The notes: a model not told the origin generated them from the sequence alone. A DNA stretch of 64,000 bases from G963676795 sp963677215 (GCA_963677215.1 OY781919.1:682001-746000), one strand, 5' to 3'; positions 26,319 through 35,364 are shown, numbered from the stretch's first letter. Numbers and translations: made by a program.

Positions 26319-27677
26319 TCAGTAGCTGCTGCGCTGATAGGATTTGAGCCTGCGCTTTAGGGTCGAGAGGGGGACATCCAGAACCCTGGCCGTCCGGGTA
26401 ATATTGCCCTCCATCTGATCGAGGACACAGAGAGTGTAGTTGCGAATCATCTCCTCAAGAGGAAGAACCTCTTTGCTCTGGCAGGGAGAGGCCGCAGCTG
26501 TCTCAGGAGAGGAACTTCGGGTTAACAGGCGCGACGGATAGATCGTTCCGTTTTCATGGAAGATGACGGCCCGCTCAATGATATTCTTCAGTTCACGGAT
26601 ATTCCCCGGCCAGGTATAATCGGCCAGCATGGCGATCTCGCTCTCCGCAAGCTCAAAATGGCGGCCCAGGGTCAACTGTTCGAGAAAATAACGACACAGA
26701 TCGGGGATATCCTGGCGCCTATCGCGCAAGGGCGGCAGATGAAGACGCAATACATTCAGACGGAAATAGAGATCCTCACGAAATGCGTGATTCCGGACTG
26801 CAACCTCCAGGTCACTGTTGGTCGCAGCGACAATCCTGACATCGACGGGAATCTGCCGCGCACCGCCCAGACGCCGCAGCTGCCCCTCCTCCAGGACATT
26901 CAGTAACTTGGCCTGTAGATGAAGAGGCATTTCACCGATCTCGTCAAGCAGCAGGGTGCCGCCATCGGCCATTTCGAAGATTCCCTTACGACATTCCTCG
27001 GCCCCGGTAAAAGCGCCTTTTTCAGCACCGAACAGCTCCGCTTCAATCAGGTTCTCGGGCAGCGCTGCACAGTTGATACTTAAGAAAGCACCTTCCTTGC
27101 GCTCGCTGCGGAAATGAATGTGACGGGCCATGACACTTTTGCCGGTGCCAGTCTCTCCAGTAATAATCACCGGAGCATCTGATTGCGCTGCACGCTGTGC
27201 AATCAGATGAGAATCATCCAGTCCTCCGCTGTCGATCAACACACTCTGGTCTTTTTCCCGGTTGCGCTTGTAATGCTGCAGCTGAACACAACTCTCCAGG
27301 TCAAGAGTGCGCAGCGCCAGGTCGACGGTCAGCCGCAACTCTTCCATTTCAAACGGCTTGGCCAGATAGTCGTGAGCCCCCGACTGAATCCCTTTGACCG
27401 CATTTTCAAAGCTGGGAAACGCCGTGATAAATATGATCTTGGTCTGTTCATTGCTTTTGAGGATATCAGCGCAGAAGCTCCGCCCTTCCCCATCAGGCAA
27501 TTTCTGGTCAAGCAACACGATATCGATCGGCTGCTGCTGACAGAGCGCAACCCCGGCCGCCCCGCTATGGGCCGCCCAAACGGTCAAGCGCTCATGATTG
27601 AGAAAGCGCTGGACCAGATCGCAGAGCATCCGGTCATCATCGATAATGAGTAATTTACGATTCTTGGTCGCCACCAT
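26319..27677 (-). CDS. Sigma-54-dependent response regulator (NtrC family)
   Basis: 452 residues in three parts. The REC domain (about 7-120) has the phospho-acceptor in IVLLDQKLPDGEG. The AAA+ domain (about 150-380) has Walker A GETGTGKS, the sigma-54-contacting GAFTGA loop and Walker B LLLDEIGEMP. The C-terminal Fis-type helix-turn-helix is NITRTARVLDVPLSTLKRRLKSY. All key residues for sigma-54 activation are intact. The start overlaps the kinase gene by 23 bp, with AGGGG upstream, so the two are a cognate pair. It likely activates the sigma-54 promoter at 26166-26181. Confidence 0.93.
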   Translation of the reverse strand: MVATKNRKLLIIDDDRMLCDLVQRFLNHERLTVWAAHSGAAGVALCQQQPIDIVLLDQKLPDGEGRSFCADILKSNEQTKIIFITAFPSFENAVKGIQSGAHDYLAKPFEMEELRLTVDLALRTLDLESCVQLQHYKRNREKDQSVLIDSGGLDDSHLIAQRAAQSDAPVIITGETGTGKSVMARHIHFRSERKEGAFLSINCAALPENLIEAELFGAEKGAFTGAEECRKGIFEMADGGTLLLDEIGEMPLHLQAKLLNVLEEGQLRRLGGARQIPVDVRIVAATNSDLEVAVRNHAFREDLYFRLNVLRLHLPPLRDRRQDIPDLCRYFLEQLTLGRHFELAESEIAMLADYTWPGNIRELKNIIERAVIFHENGTIYPSRLLTRSSSPETAAASPCQSKEVLPLEEMIRNYTLCVLDQMEGNITRTARVLDVPLSTLKRRLKSYQRSSY

Positions 27678-28749
27678 CAGCCCGCCCCTCAGGAATAGAT
27701 ATTTCGACCCTGGTTCCCTGCCCCGATGTACTGCTGATTTCGATGGTACAATTCATCTGGGCCAGCATCTTGCGACAGATGACCAGCCCCAACCCTGTGC
27801 CCTGAACCTTGGTCGTATAGAACGGTTTGAAAATCTCAGCCAGATCCCCGTTGCTGATCCCGCAGCCGCTATCAACGATCCTTACCCAGAGAAACCCCTG
27901 ACCTGCACGGGTACTGAGTTCAATGGTTCGCTCGTCGCTCTCTTCAAGCGCATCAGCCGCATTGGTAAAAACATTGAGCAGGACCTGCTGGAGTGAACGC
28001 GGATCAACCAGGGCCCATTTGGCCTGGGGATGAAACGCGGTGTTGATGGTGATCCCTTTTTGAGAAAAATCTTCCCAGAGCAGGGAGACAAAACGGTCAA
28101 GAAATTGCGGAAGATGAAGGTTTTCTGGCAACGACTTTTCATACATATTGAGATTGCGCAGACTACGCAGCAGAAACTCGACACGCTGCAGCTCTTCCAG
28201 CGAACGGTCAACGAACTCCAGAGCCTCCACGCGGGAAAAGTCATGAAAGCTCTCACGCAGCACCGTCAAAGCCATTTTCGCAGAATTGATCGGATTGCCG
28301 ATTTCGTGACGAATCCCGGAGAAGACGTAGCCAAGGTTATCCATGGTGCTGACAGCGTTGGCTACCGACTCAAAGCGCATCTTCTCGGTAATATTACGCA
28401 TAAACATCCACAAAAAACGCTGATCGGAAACCGGATAAAAGGTATAGCCGAGAAGTTTGTCATCAAACTGAATATCGTAGGAATGGCCGACGACAGCAGG
28501 GATCGCGCATTGCAAACGGTCAAGAAATATCGATTTGAGATGCTGAAAATTATGAGAACCGATACTGACACCTAGCAGGTCTTCAGCGCAACGGTTGGCA
28601 AACAGGATATCTGCTGAGTGCATATCGAAAACGATGATACCCAGATCGATATTCTCAAAGATATCTGCGTAGACACAGACACCGGGACAAGGGCCTTGGC
28701 CAATCGGACAGAGGCCAGATTGCTGACAATGCAGTGCTGAACTTTTCAT
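27655..28749 (-). CDS. PAS-domain sensor histidine kinase, cysteine-rich N-terminus
   Basis: 364 residues, no membrane segment, so cytosolic. The first 25 residues carry four cysteines (C8, C14, C21, C25). A PAS domain (30-125) follows, then the phospho-acceptor H148 in GIRHEIGNPIN, N-box LLNVFTNAADAL, and G boxes DSGCGIS and GTGLGLVICRKM. The cysteine set could bind a metal or Fe-S cluster, or sense redox state; that is inference. It is translationally linked to the NtrC-type regulator. The start region has only a weak ribosome site. Divergent from another sigma-54 regulator. Confidence 0.9.
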   Translation of the reverse strand: MKSSALHCQQSGLCPIGQGPCPGVCVYADIFENIDLGIIVFDMHSADILFANRCAEDLLGVSIGSHNFQHLKSIFLDRLQCAIPAVVGHSYDIQFDDKLLGYTFYPVSDQRFLWMFMRNITEKMRFESVANAVSTMDNLGYVFSGIRHEIGNPINSAKMALTVLRESFHDFSRVEALEFVDRSLEELQRVEFLLRSLRNLNMYEKSLPENLHLPQFLDRFVSLLWEDFSQKGITINTAFHPQAKWALVDPRSLQQVLLNVFTNAADALEESDERTIELSTRAGQGFLWVRIVDSGCGISNGDLAEIFKPFYTTKVQGTGLGLVICRKMLAQMNCTIEISSTSGQGTRVEISIPEGRADGGDQES

Positions 28750-28958
28750 TTATTTTGCAACTCTCTGAACCGGCAGAAGAGATCTCCTGCACATTATCCC
28801 TACACCGGTTTGCGAATAAATCGACCAGGTTATAAGACGATAAACGACAGATTACAGACAGTTTGCCAAGATAACAGTTGATTCCTGAACACCAATTTAT
28901 TAAAAATAACCTATAAATAAACAATGTCAATCTTTCCTTCTCATGAAGGATCATTTAA

Positions 28959-30335
28959 TTGAAAACGACGGACATGGCCGAGCAATTTCGAAACCTGCTG
29001 ATTGTTGATGATGAAGCCTCAATGCGCCATATGCTGCGACTGGTCCTCGAGCAGCATAAGTTCAGAGTCACCGAAGCTCGCAACGGCGCAGAAGCGATCA
29101 ACCTCACCTATAAGGAAAGGTTCGACGTCATCCTCTCAGACATCCGTATGCCGGACATGGACGGCCTGACCTTCCTCGAGCAGCCGGAGATTCGCAATCT
29201 CGATACCACCATCATCATGATGAGTGCCTACGGCAGCGTTGAAACCGCCCTTGAGTGTATGAAGCGCGGCGCCTACGACTACATCTCCAAACCATTCAAA
29301 CCGGATGAAGTGATCCTGACCCTGCGCAAAGCGGAAGAACGCCAGACCCTGAAACAGGAGAACAGCGAACTGCGCCAGGCGCTAACCAACAAGGAGAAAC
29401 CGTTCTCCTGTGACGATATCATCCACTGTAGCGACGCGATGAAACAGGTGCTCAGGCTGGTTCAGGCCGCCGGCAAATCGGAGTCCTCCGTTCTGATCCA
29501 TGGTGAAACCGGCACCGGCAAGGAACTGATCGCCAAGGCCCTGCACAGCTGCAGTGGCCGCAAGGGGCAGTTTCTGGCCATCAACTGCAGCGCCATCACC
29601 TCCGGCCTGCTGGAAAGTGAACTGTTCGGCCACAAAAAAGGAGCCTTCACCGGAGCCGACCGGGATAAAGAGGGCCTCTTTTCCATCGCCAGTGGCGGAA
29701 CCCTGTTCCTTGACGAAATAGCCGATCTGCCTCTCGACCTGCAGCCAAAGCTGCTGCGCGTTCTACAGGAGGGAGAGGTACGCAAGGTCGGCGCCACCAG
29801 AGCTGAAAAGATCAATACCCGGGTGATCGCAGCATCCGGAAAAAGCCTTCAGGATGCCGTAGCCGAAAATAACTTCCGCAGCGATCTTTACTATCGTCTG
29901 GCCGTCGTCGATATCGAGTTGCCGCCCCTGCGTGACCGTGTTGACGACATCTCCCTGCTGGCCCGCTATTTCATTGAACGGATCTGCCAACGGGAACAGC
30001 GCAAGATCCCGCAACTGACAACGGAGGACTCCGCAACCCTGATGCACTACCACTGGCCGGGCAACGTCAGGGAGTTGGAGAACTACCTGGAGAAAGCGCT
30101 GATCTTCAGCCATGGCGAAACCCTGGAACTCCCCCCGCTGCGCACCAGGCAGACCAAGCCCGATCAGTTTGATCCAGAAGACTATTCGCTCAAGGTCGCG
30201 ACCCGCCGCCTTGAAGAAGAATATATCCGCAAAGCGCTCAAAAAGACCGAAGGCAACCGGACCCAGGCTGCCCAGTTACTGGAGATCAGCCTGCGCTCAC
30301 TGATGTACAAGCTCAAGGAATATGGTATAGACTGA
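28959..30335 (+). CDS. Sigma-54-dependent response regulator (NtrC family)
   Basis: 458 residues. The TTG at 28959 has AAGGA eight bases upstream; the in-frame ATG at 28974 lacks a site, so TTG is preferred. The REC domain has VILSDIRMPDMDG; the AAA+ domain has GETGTGKE, GAFTGA and LFLDEIADLPLD; and the C-terminal helix-turn-helix is GNRTQAAQLLEISLRSLMYKL. All sigma-54 contact residues are kept. It is divergent from the kinase gene and has no kinase of its own beside it, so it may be activated by that kinase or another one. Its target promoter is not known. Confidence 0.93.
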   Translation: MKTTDMAEQFRNLLIVDDEASMRHMLRLVLEQHKFRVTEARNGAEAINLTYKERFDVILSDIRMPDMDGLTFLEQPEIRNLDTTIIMMSAYGSVETALECMKRGAYDYISKPFKPDEVILTLRKAEERQTLKQENSELRQALTNKEKPFSCDDIIHCSDAMKQVLRLVQAAGKSESSVLIHGETGTGKELIAKALHSCSGRKGQFLAINCSAITSGLLESELFGHKKGAFTGADRDKEGLFSIASGGTLFLDEIADLPLDLQPKLLRVLQEGEVRKVGATRAEKINTRVIAASGKSLQDAVAENNFRSDLYYRLAVVDIELPPLRDRVDDISLLARYFIERICQREQRKIPQLTTEDSATLMHYHWPGNVRELENYLEKALIFSHGETLELPPLRTRQTKPDQFDPEDYSLKVATRRLEEEYIRKALKKTEGNRTQAAQLLEISLRSLMYKLKEYGID

Positions 30336-30415
30336 CAGAGGCCATTGCTGACGCCTCAACCTGTCAGGGCGGTCTGAGATCGACTCCACACCGGTTTTCT
30401 CCACAATTCTTCACA

Positions 30416-30448
30416 CAAAAGGCACCTGTCACCGGCAGGTGCCTTTTG
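30416..30448. terminator. Terminator after the second sigma-54 regulator
   Basis: CAAAAGGCACCTG (30416-30428) pairs perfectly with CAGGTGCCTTTTG (30436-30448). It contains T-runs on both strands. Confidence 0.85.
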
Positions 30449-30560
30449 CATACCCGTAAAAAATACCTCAGGAAATTTGATATCATTAACCATGCTGAGG
30501 TTCAAAAGCTGGCCTGAAGACAACTGGAACAATCAGCGCAGCAATCACGATGAATAAGAT

Positions 30561-32393
30561 ATGAAGTTACAGACAAAAATTTCACTGGTTGTACTGCCTC
30601 TCGTCGCAGTACTGATTGTCGGACTGGGCGTCATTGCCAGCTACAACGCCGGCAAACAGTCGCACGAGGCTTTCAGGCATTACATGGAGGGGGTCCTGCA
30701 AACCTATATTTCTCAGGATCTCGAGAGCAGACACAACCTGCTGATAAACAACCACCTCGATGAACTCCCATCGTTTGTCGAACTGTTTCAGCGTGAGGCC
30801 GTCGATGCACTTAAAGAAGTCAAGTTGACCTGGCCAGGAGATCTTAAGATCTTCAAGTCGGACGGAACACTGGTTTCAGACTCCACAGCACTCAATACCA
30901 GAGAGATTCAGGATGACTGGAAGGAGATCATCAAACACTGGGCTGAGGCCTCTCAGCAGGAGATGTCCGGGCATACCACAAGAAACAACAACGCGGAATT
31001 TTATCTGGCCGAATATTTTGAACCCTGGGACTGGTACATCGTTGTCTCTCTTGATGATGATCATGTGAACCATACCGCCAAAAACATCATTGTGGCGATG
31101 CTTGTCGTCGTAGCGGTCGGCTGTAGCGTACTACTGCTGTTGATCAGCACCCTGTCCCGCTATCTATTCATCAAGCCAGTTCAGACCCTCAAAGAAGCCG
31201 CCAATCAAATTTCCTCACAGCAATACCTCGAACAGATTCCCATCCATTCCCGGGATGAACTGGGAGACCTTGCCAGGGATCTCGAGACCATGTCCCAGGA
31301 GATAAAATTGAGCCATGAGCTGTTACTCAACTGGAAAACCGAACTGGAAGAACAGGTTGAGATCAGGACGACCGAATTGCATGAAAGTGAACAGTTGCTG
31401 AACATGGCCCAGGAAATCGCCCATGTCGGAAGCTGGGAATGGAATATTGGCAACAACAAGATTCGCTGGTCAGATGAAATCTACCGGATTTTAGGCTTTC
31501 AGTCCCGCACGCTTGACGAATCCTACGAAAATTTCCTGGCGATAGTTCACCCTGACGACTTGGAAAAGGTGAGCAAAACTGTCCAACGTGCACTCGACGA
31601 AAAATCACCATATTCACTTGACCATCGTATCGTCATGTCTGATGGCGAAATCAAATTCGTTCATGAGCAGACGAAACTCGAGATTGACAGTTCTGGGTCA
31701 GTTGCCAGAATGATAGGAATCGTCCAGGACATTACCGATCAGAAAAAGTCAGAACAGGAGATCCAGCAATATGCGGAAACGCAAAAGACCCTACTGCAGG
31801 AGGTTAACCACAGGGTCAAGAACAACCTCGCCGCCATCATCAGCCTGCTGCACCGAGAACAGGACCGTTTTTCCGGCGTGGATAATCAGCACTCCCAATC
31901 CTTGTTAACAGACCTTGAAAGCCGCATCTGGAGTTTATCTGTCGTCCACAACCTGCTTTCCGATTCGAACTGGCAACCGATAAACTTGAGCCTGCTATGC
32001 CGGGAAGTCATCGACAAGACCTTCGGGGCGATAAGCTCAACTAAGAAAATCGTGGTTCAGACCGCTCCCTCCGAGATCGAGGTCAACGGAAATCAGGCCC
32101 ATCATTTTGCCCTGATCGTCAATGAACTAGCCACCAATGTCACTAAATATGCCATCAGCAACGAACCTGCCAAGCTGGACGTCAGTTTTCATTCAGAGAA
32201 TGGCTCTGACCTGATTGTCTTCAAGGACAACGGCCCCGGCTTTCCTGAACATATTCTGAGCGGAGATTTCCACGAGAACAACCTTGGTATCGAACTCATT
32301 TTCGGCATGGTGAAAAAAAATCTCAAAGGCCATGTTGAATTGGCCAATAACAACGGCGCCTGTACGAAAATATTTTTTCAGAGAGAGGTATGA
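30561..32393 (+). CDS. Membrane sensor histidine kinase (HAMP, PAS, HisKA_2)
   Basis: 610 residues. TM1 is about 8-28 and TM2 about 173-196, with an extracytoplasmic sensor between that fits a single-Cache-like fold. A HAMP domain (about 197-250), a coiled-coil linker, a PAS domain (about 285-395) and a HisKA_2 dimerisation helix with the His in LLQEVNHRVKNNLAAI follow, then a HATPase with NELATNVTKYAI, DNGPGFP and NLGIELIFGMVKKNL. The ribosome site is poor. Its last bases overlap the next gene (ATGA), marking a kinase-regulator pair. Signal unknown. Confidence 0.9.
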   Translation: MKLQTKISLVVLPLVAVLIVGLGVIASYNAGKQSHEAFRHYMEGVLQTYISQDLESRHNLLINNHLDELPSFVELFQREAVDALKEVKLTWPGDLKIFKSDGTLVSDSTALNTREIQDDWKEIIKHWAEASQQEMSGHTTRNNNAEFYLAEYFEPWDWYIVVSLDDDHVNHTAKNIIVAMLVVVAVGCSVLLLLISTLSRYLFIKPVQTLKEAANQISSQQYLEQIPIHSRDELGDLARDLETMSQEIKLSHELLLNWKTELEEQVEIRTTELHESEQLLNMAQEIAHVGSWEWNIGNNKIRWSDEIYRILGFQSRTLDESYENFLAIVHPDDLEKVSKTVQRALDEKSPYSLDHRIVMSDGEIKFVHEQTKLEIDSSGSVARMIGIVQDITDQKKSEQEIQQYAETQKTLLQEVNHRVKNNLAAIISLLHREQDRFSGVDNQHSQSLLTDLESRIWSLSVVHNLLSDSNWQPINLSLLCREVIDKTFGAISSTKKIVVQTAPSEIEVNGNQAHHFALIVNELATNVTKYAISNEPAKLDVSFHSENGSDLIVFKDNGPGFPEHILSGDFHENNLGIELIFGMVKKNLKGHVELANNNGACTKIFFQREV

Positions 32394-33064
32394 TGAACCA
32401 GGAGCTGAGAAAAGCCATCCATAGCGACGAGATCAGTGTCGTCGTTGCCGAAGATGATTACCTTGTCGCCAAAGACATCTCAAGAGCCCTCAAGTCACTC
32501 GGCTACAGCGTGGCAGGAGAAGCGAGCAATGGCCTGGAAGCTGTCGAACTGGTTGCCTCAATACAACCTGACGTCGTGGTCATGGATATCCAGATGCCGT
32601 ATCTCAACGGTCTGGAGGCCGCCGAACGCATTCAGCAGGAATGTCCCACGCCCATCATCATTTTGACGGCCTATGAATCGGCTGACATCTTAAATAAAGC
32701 CGGCCAGGTCGGCGTCTCAGCCTACGTGACCAAACCTATCAAGGCAAAAGTCATCGAAAGGGCCATTGTCATAGCCCTCGCCCGCCATCAGGATCTTCTG
32801 GAAGTTCAGCTCTTAAACCAGAAGTTAAGAGAGAAGGCCAAAGCCCTTGAGGAGGCTCTTGCAGAAATCAAGACCCTGCGGGGCATTCTACCCATCTGCT
32901 CTCAGTGTAAAAAGATCCGAGACGATAAAGGCCTGTGGGAAGAGGTTGAGAGTTATATCTCTGAACACTCGGACGCAGATTTCACCCACAGCATCTGTCC
33001 GGAATGTGAAAAAGAGCTCTATGGCAACGAAAACTGGTACAAAAAATGGAAAGATGAAGACTAA
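32390..33064 (+). CDS. Response regulator with C-terminal four-cysteine module
   Basis: 224 residues. The REC domain (about 15-130) has the phosphorylated Asp in VVVMDIQMPYLNG and Lys in VTKPIKAK. A coiled coil (about 138-165) leads to the sequence LPICSQCKKIRDDKGLWEEV followed by FTHSICPECEKELYG, a C-x2-C...C-x2-C module that looks like a zinc ribbon and occurs in many response regulators of the class. There is no DNA-binding domain or enzyme, so output is likely by protein contact. Translation is coupled to the HisKA_2 kinase. Confidence 0.88.
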   Translation: MMNQELRKAIHSDEISVVVAEDDYLVAKDISRALKSLGYSVAGEASNGLEAVELVASIQPDVVVMDIQMPYLNGLEAAERIQQECPTPIIILTAYESADILNKAGQVGVSAYVTKPIKAKVIERAIVIALARHQDLLEVQLLNQKLREKAKALEEALAEIKTLRGILPICSQCKKIRDDKGLWEEVESYISEHSDADFTHSICPECEKELYGNENWYKKWKDED

Positions 33065-33127
33065 AACCACAGCGCCACCGGGAACCAGAACCCCGGAACC
33101 AACAATCGTCTAAACAGGAGATATCTC

Positions 33128-33517
33128 ATGGCCTACTGTTTCTCTGCTTTTTCTTCTCTGCGCTTTGAAGAGACCATCGACAAGGTCAAGGAACTGTTGA
33201 GCGTCGAAGACTTCGGCGTATTGAGCGAGATCGATGTGGATAAGAAACTCAAAGAAAAGCTGGGAGTTGAATTTCGCCGCTACAAAATTCTTGGTGCCTG
33301 CAACCCGGCCTTCGCCCATAAAGCACTTCAGGCGGAAACACACATCGGAACAATGCTCCCCTGCAACGTCGTTGTCCAGGAACACGAAGATGGCAAAGTT
33401 GAGGTCTCAGCCATCGATCCGGTCGCTTCGATGATGGCTATCGAGAATCCGGGACTGGCCGATATCGCCGCCGAAGTCCGGAAGCGCCTCAAAGAGGTGA
33501 TCAGCAGAGTAAACTGA
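33128..33517 (+). CDS. DUF302-family protein
   Basis: 129 residues. DUF302 signature: FEETIDKVKELLSVEDFGVLSEIDVDKKLKEKLG, split around 14-47, then YKILGACNPAFAHKALQAE and LLPCNVVV-like LPCNVVVQEHEDGKVEVSAIDP. The family forms a swapped beta-alpha fold of unclear function and is often found with sulfur or c-type cytochrome genes. Two cysteines are conserved in ACNPAFA and LPCNVV. CAGGAGAT precedes ATG. It is convergent with the selenoprotein gene with only a hairpin between them. Confidence 0.87.
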   Translation: MAYCFSAFSSLRFEETIDKVKELLSVEDFGVLSEIDVDKKLKEKLGVEFRRYKILGACNPAFAHKALQAETHIGTMLPCNVVVQEHEDGKVEVSAIDPVASMMAIENPGLADIAAEVRKRLKEVISRVN

Positions 33518-33550
33518 CCCTCCAGCCTTTAAGCTGGTCAAGGAGGGTCA
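33515..33550. terminator. Hairpin between DUF302 and selenoprotein genes
   Basis: TGACCCTCC (33515-33523) pairs with GGAGGGTCA (33542-33550), with a possible second stem CCAGC/GCTGG inside. It includes the DUF302 stop codon. There is no clear T-tract. Confidence 0.45.
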
Positions 33551-33552
33551 GA

Positions 33553-34374
33553 TCAGAGATCAATGGTCACCTGACTGTCGTACTTTTCCCGTTTCCAGCG
33601 ATAAGGCAGGTCGATTATCGCCCCCGGTTCTTCGATCTGATAAAGCGCCTTTAGTGCGTCACAGACGATCGTACGCTGCTGAGCAGCATTGTAAGGCTCT
33701 CCGACGGGATGCCCGAATGGCCAGCGCAGAAAGACCGTGCGTGGCGGCTTGACCTTTTCAGTGTATTCGCGAACAATGGAAATCCCGACAGTCGCGATTC
33801 CCGCCCGTTCGATCTCTCTTTGAACCAATCCCACGGATTGGTTGCAGATGCCTCAGGCGGGCGTGAGCAGAACCACATCGACCTGCTCACGCTTTAACCT
33901 TCTGACAATCTCCTGCGCACTTTCACTGACGAGAGTAGCAATATGCTCTCCATCGATATGCCCCATAAAAGCATAGTGGTTCTCTGCAAGAGAGCCGATA
34001 AGCCCTTCAGCGACCAGTTCGCGAAGTCGGTCAAGGGGAAAGATGATGTTCGGATCCTTGCGGGCGTCTGAGTGATCGTAATAGTCATGGGTGATCTGAA
34101 AATCAGCAAAAATGTTCTTAGCGTGGATTTCACGAAAACTCGGATCTCCGTTTTTGTCCTGCATATCAAAGGGCTGCTGCCCCCTGTGATGAATTCCCGA
34201 GGTCGTAACCAAGGCAAGCTTCGACAGGTTTAAAGGTTTCACCGGTCTGGTCCAGGGGATATCCCCGCTGGTCTCCTGGGGTTGATACCCTGCGACAAAC
34301 TTTCTGGCAACGGCTGGAAAGCGGGTCGCAGCTGCTGCCAGAATGCGGTTTTTCGTCCGGGAAAGCAGACTCAT
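33553..34374 (-). CDS. Selenoprotein of the GrdB/PrdB (glycine/proline reductase B subunit) family, UGA read as selenocysteine
   Basis: The reading frame is open from ATG 34374 to the stop near 33553 except for one in-frame TGA at 33853-33855, giving 273 residues with Sec174. Around the TGA the protein reads DVVLLTPA-U-GICNQSVGLVQREIERAG, the exact redox motif region (UxxC) of the GrdB/PrdB selenoprotein family. A hairpin suitable as a bacterial SECIS follows the TGA. The start has a perfect AGGAGGTGACTCAATG. The gene overlaps the rhodanese stop (ATGA), so they are co-translated. The cognate reductase partners (GrdA, GrdC) are absent, so the substrate is unknown; a reductase of amine, thiol or selenide type is possible. 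Confidence 0.9.
33823..33843 (-). promoter_or_regulatory. Candidate bacterial SECIS hairpin
   Basis: On the minus strand AACCAATCC pairs perfectly with GGATTGGTT around the loop GUG. The loop begins 18 nt after the UGA at 33853-33855, inside the 16-37 nt range of the bacterial SECIS model. The loop G and nearby GG match the general requirement for a G in the apical loop. Confidence 0.75.
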
Positions 34375-35333
34375 TGAGTCACCTCCTGAGCACGGCCCTC
34401 TCGAGTGTTATCAAGACTGATATAGACCGATGTATCGAGTTCTCCGCGCTTGTCGATAATCGGCAAAGAGGGGTTGTTGGCCCATTCGATCCATGACCCG
34501 TCGTAATTGCTGACCCGCTGATAACCGAGACCGAGCAGAACCAGGGTCGCGTAGGACGAACGGATACCGGTCTGGCAATGGGCAATAATCTCTTTGTCCG
34601 TCGTGATTCCGCTGTTGCCAAGCAGCGCCCGAATCTCATTTTCACTCTTCAGCACCTTCACACCATCGACCTCTTGTTGCAAGTCTTCCCAGTTCAGATG
34701 AACGGCACCCGGGATATGGCCGCCTCGTTCCGCACGGACTTCTTCACCCTTATATTCTGCCAGACGTCGCGTGTCCCAGACAACAACCCCCTGATTTTCC
34801 AGCCGGGTAAAGACATAATCGGATTCAGCGCGTGCCCGCAGATAGTCTGGATCCCGACCAAACTGATAGTTGGCGGGAGCCGCTGCAGGGGTTGGAAACA
34901 GTGCCGTTGCACGACCTTCCTGCTTCCACTTTTCGTAGCCGCCATTCAATACGAAAGCCGGCCTGTGCCCATGATACTGAAGAGTCCAGACCAGACGGGC
35001 GGCGTAGGGATTGTTATCTTCGGCATAGACAACAATCGGCGTTTCTGGTGTTGCGCCGAGACTGCCGAGCAGGGCCGCAACCTTGGCTGAACCAGGAACC
35101 AGACTTTTAACCCCGTTACGGGTTTCAAGAAACTGATCACGCTCGACATGATATGCCGCAGCGATGTGTCCCAACAGATAGAGCGGTTCTCGACGGACAT
35201 CGACGACAACGACTTTATCCCGATTTGCCGCTAGCCAGTCCGTTCCGACAAAATATTCATCGAGACCGGCAAATGCCTGCAGGGGCAGCAGGACAGAAAA
35301 TAAAACAAGAATAAGAAGTACTTTTTGCTTCAT
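34371..35333 (-). CDS. Exported two-domain rhodanese (sulfurtransferase)
   Basis: 320 residues from ATG 35333, which has GGAGG six bases upstream; an earlier in-frame ATG at 35345 is less likely. A signal peptide spans 1-22 (KVLLILVLFSVLLPLQAFA). Two rhodanese domains follow: the first (about 30-140) has no Cys at the active loop (VVYAEDNNPYA), and the second has the active Cys in AHCQTGIRSS. The single active loop is normal for SseA-type enzymes. It would carry sulfane sulfur in the periplasm. Co-translation with a selenoprotein is uncommon and suggests linked sulfur or selenium chemistry. Confidence 0.9.
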   Translation of the reverse strand: MKQKVLLILVLFSVLLPLQAFAGLDEYFVGTDWLAANRDKVVVVDVRREPLYLLGHIAAAYHVERDQFLETRNGVKSLVPGSAKVAALLGSLGATPETPIVVYAEDNNPYAARLVWTLQYHGHRPAFVLNGGYEKWKQEGRATALFPTPAAAPANYQFGRDPDYLRARAESDYVFTRLENQGVVVWDTRRLAEYKGEEVRAERGGHIPGAVHLNWEDLQQEVDGVKVLKSENEIRALLGNSGITTDKEIIAHCQTGIRSSYATLVLLGLGYQRVSNYDGSWIEWANNPSLPIIDKRGELDTSVYISLDNTREGRAQEVTQ

Positions 35334-35364
35334 GACAACCTCCATTGTCTATTTATTTGGTCGG

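Noticed and set aside
30525..30540. Sigma-54-like TGGAAC-N5-GCGCA before the HisKA_2 kinase
   Set aside because: It has the GG-N10-GC spacing but a poor -12 box, and it is only about 20 bp from the start codon.
33553..33834. Separate 93-residue gene downstream of the TGA
   Set aside because: It lacks a ribosome site and is in frame with the upstream part; Sec readthrough explains both pieces.
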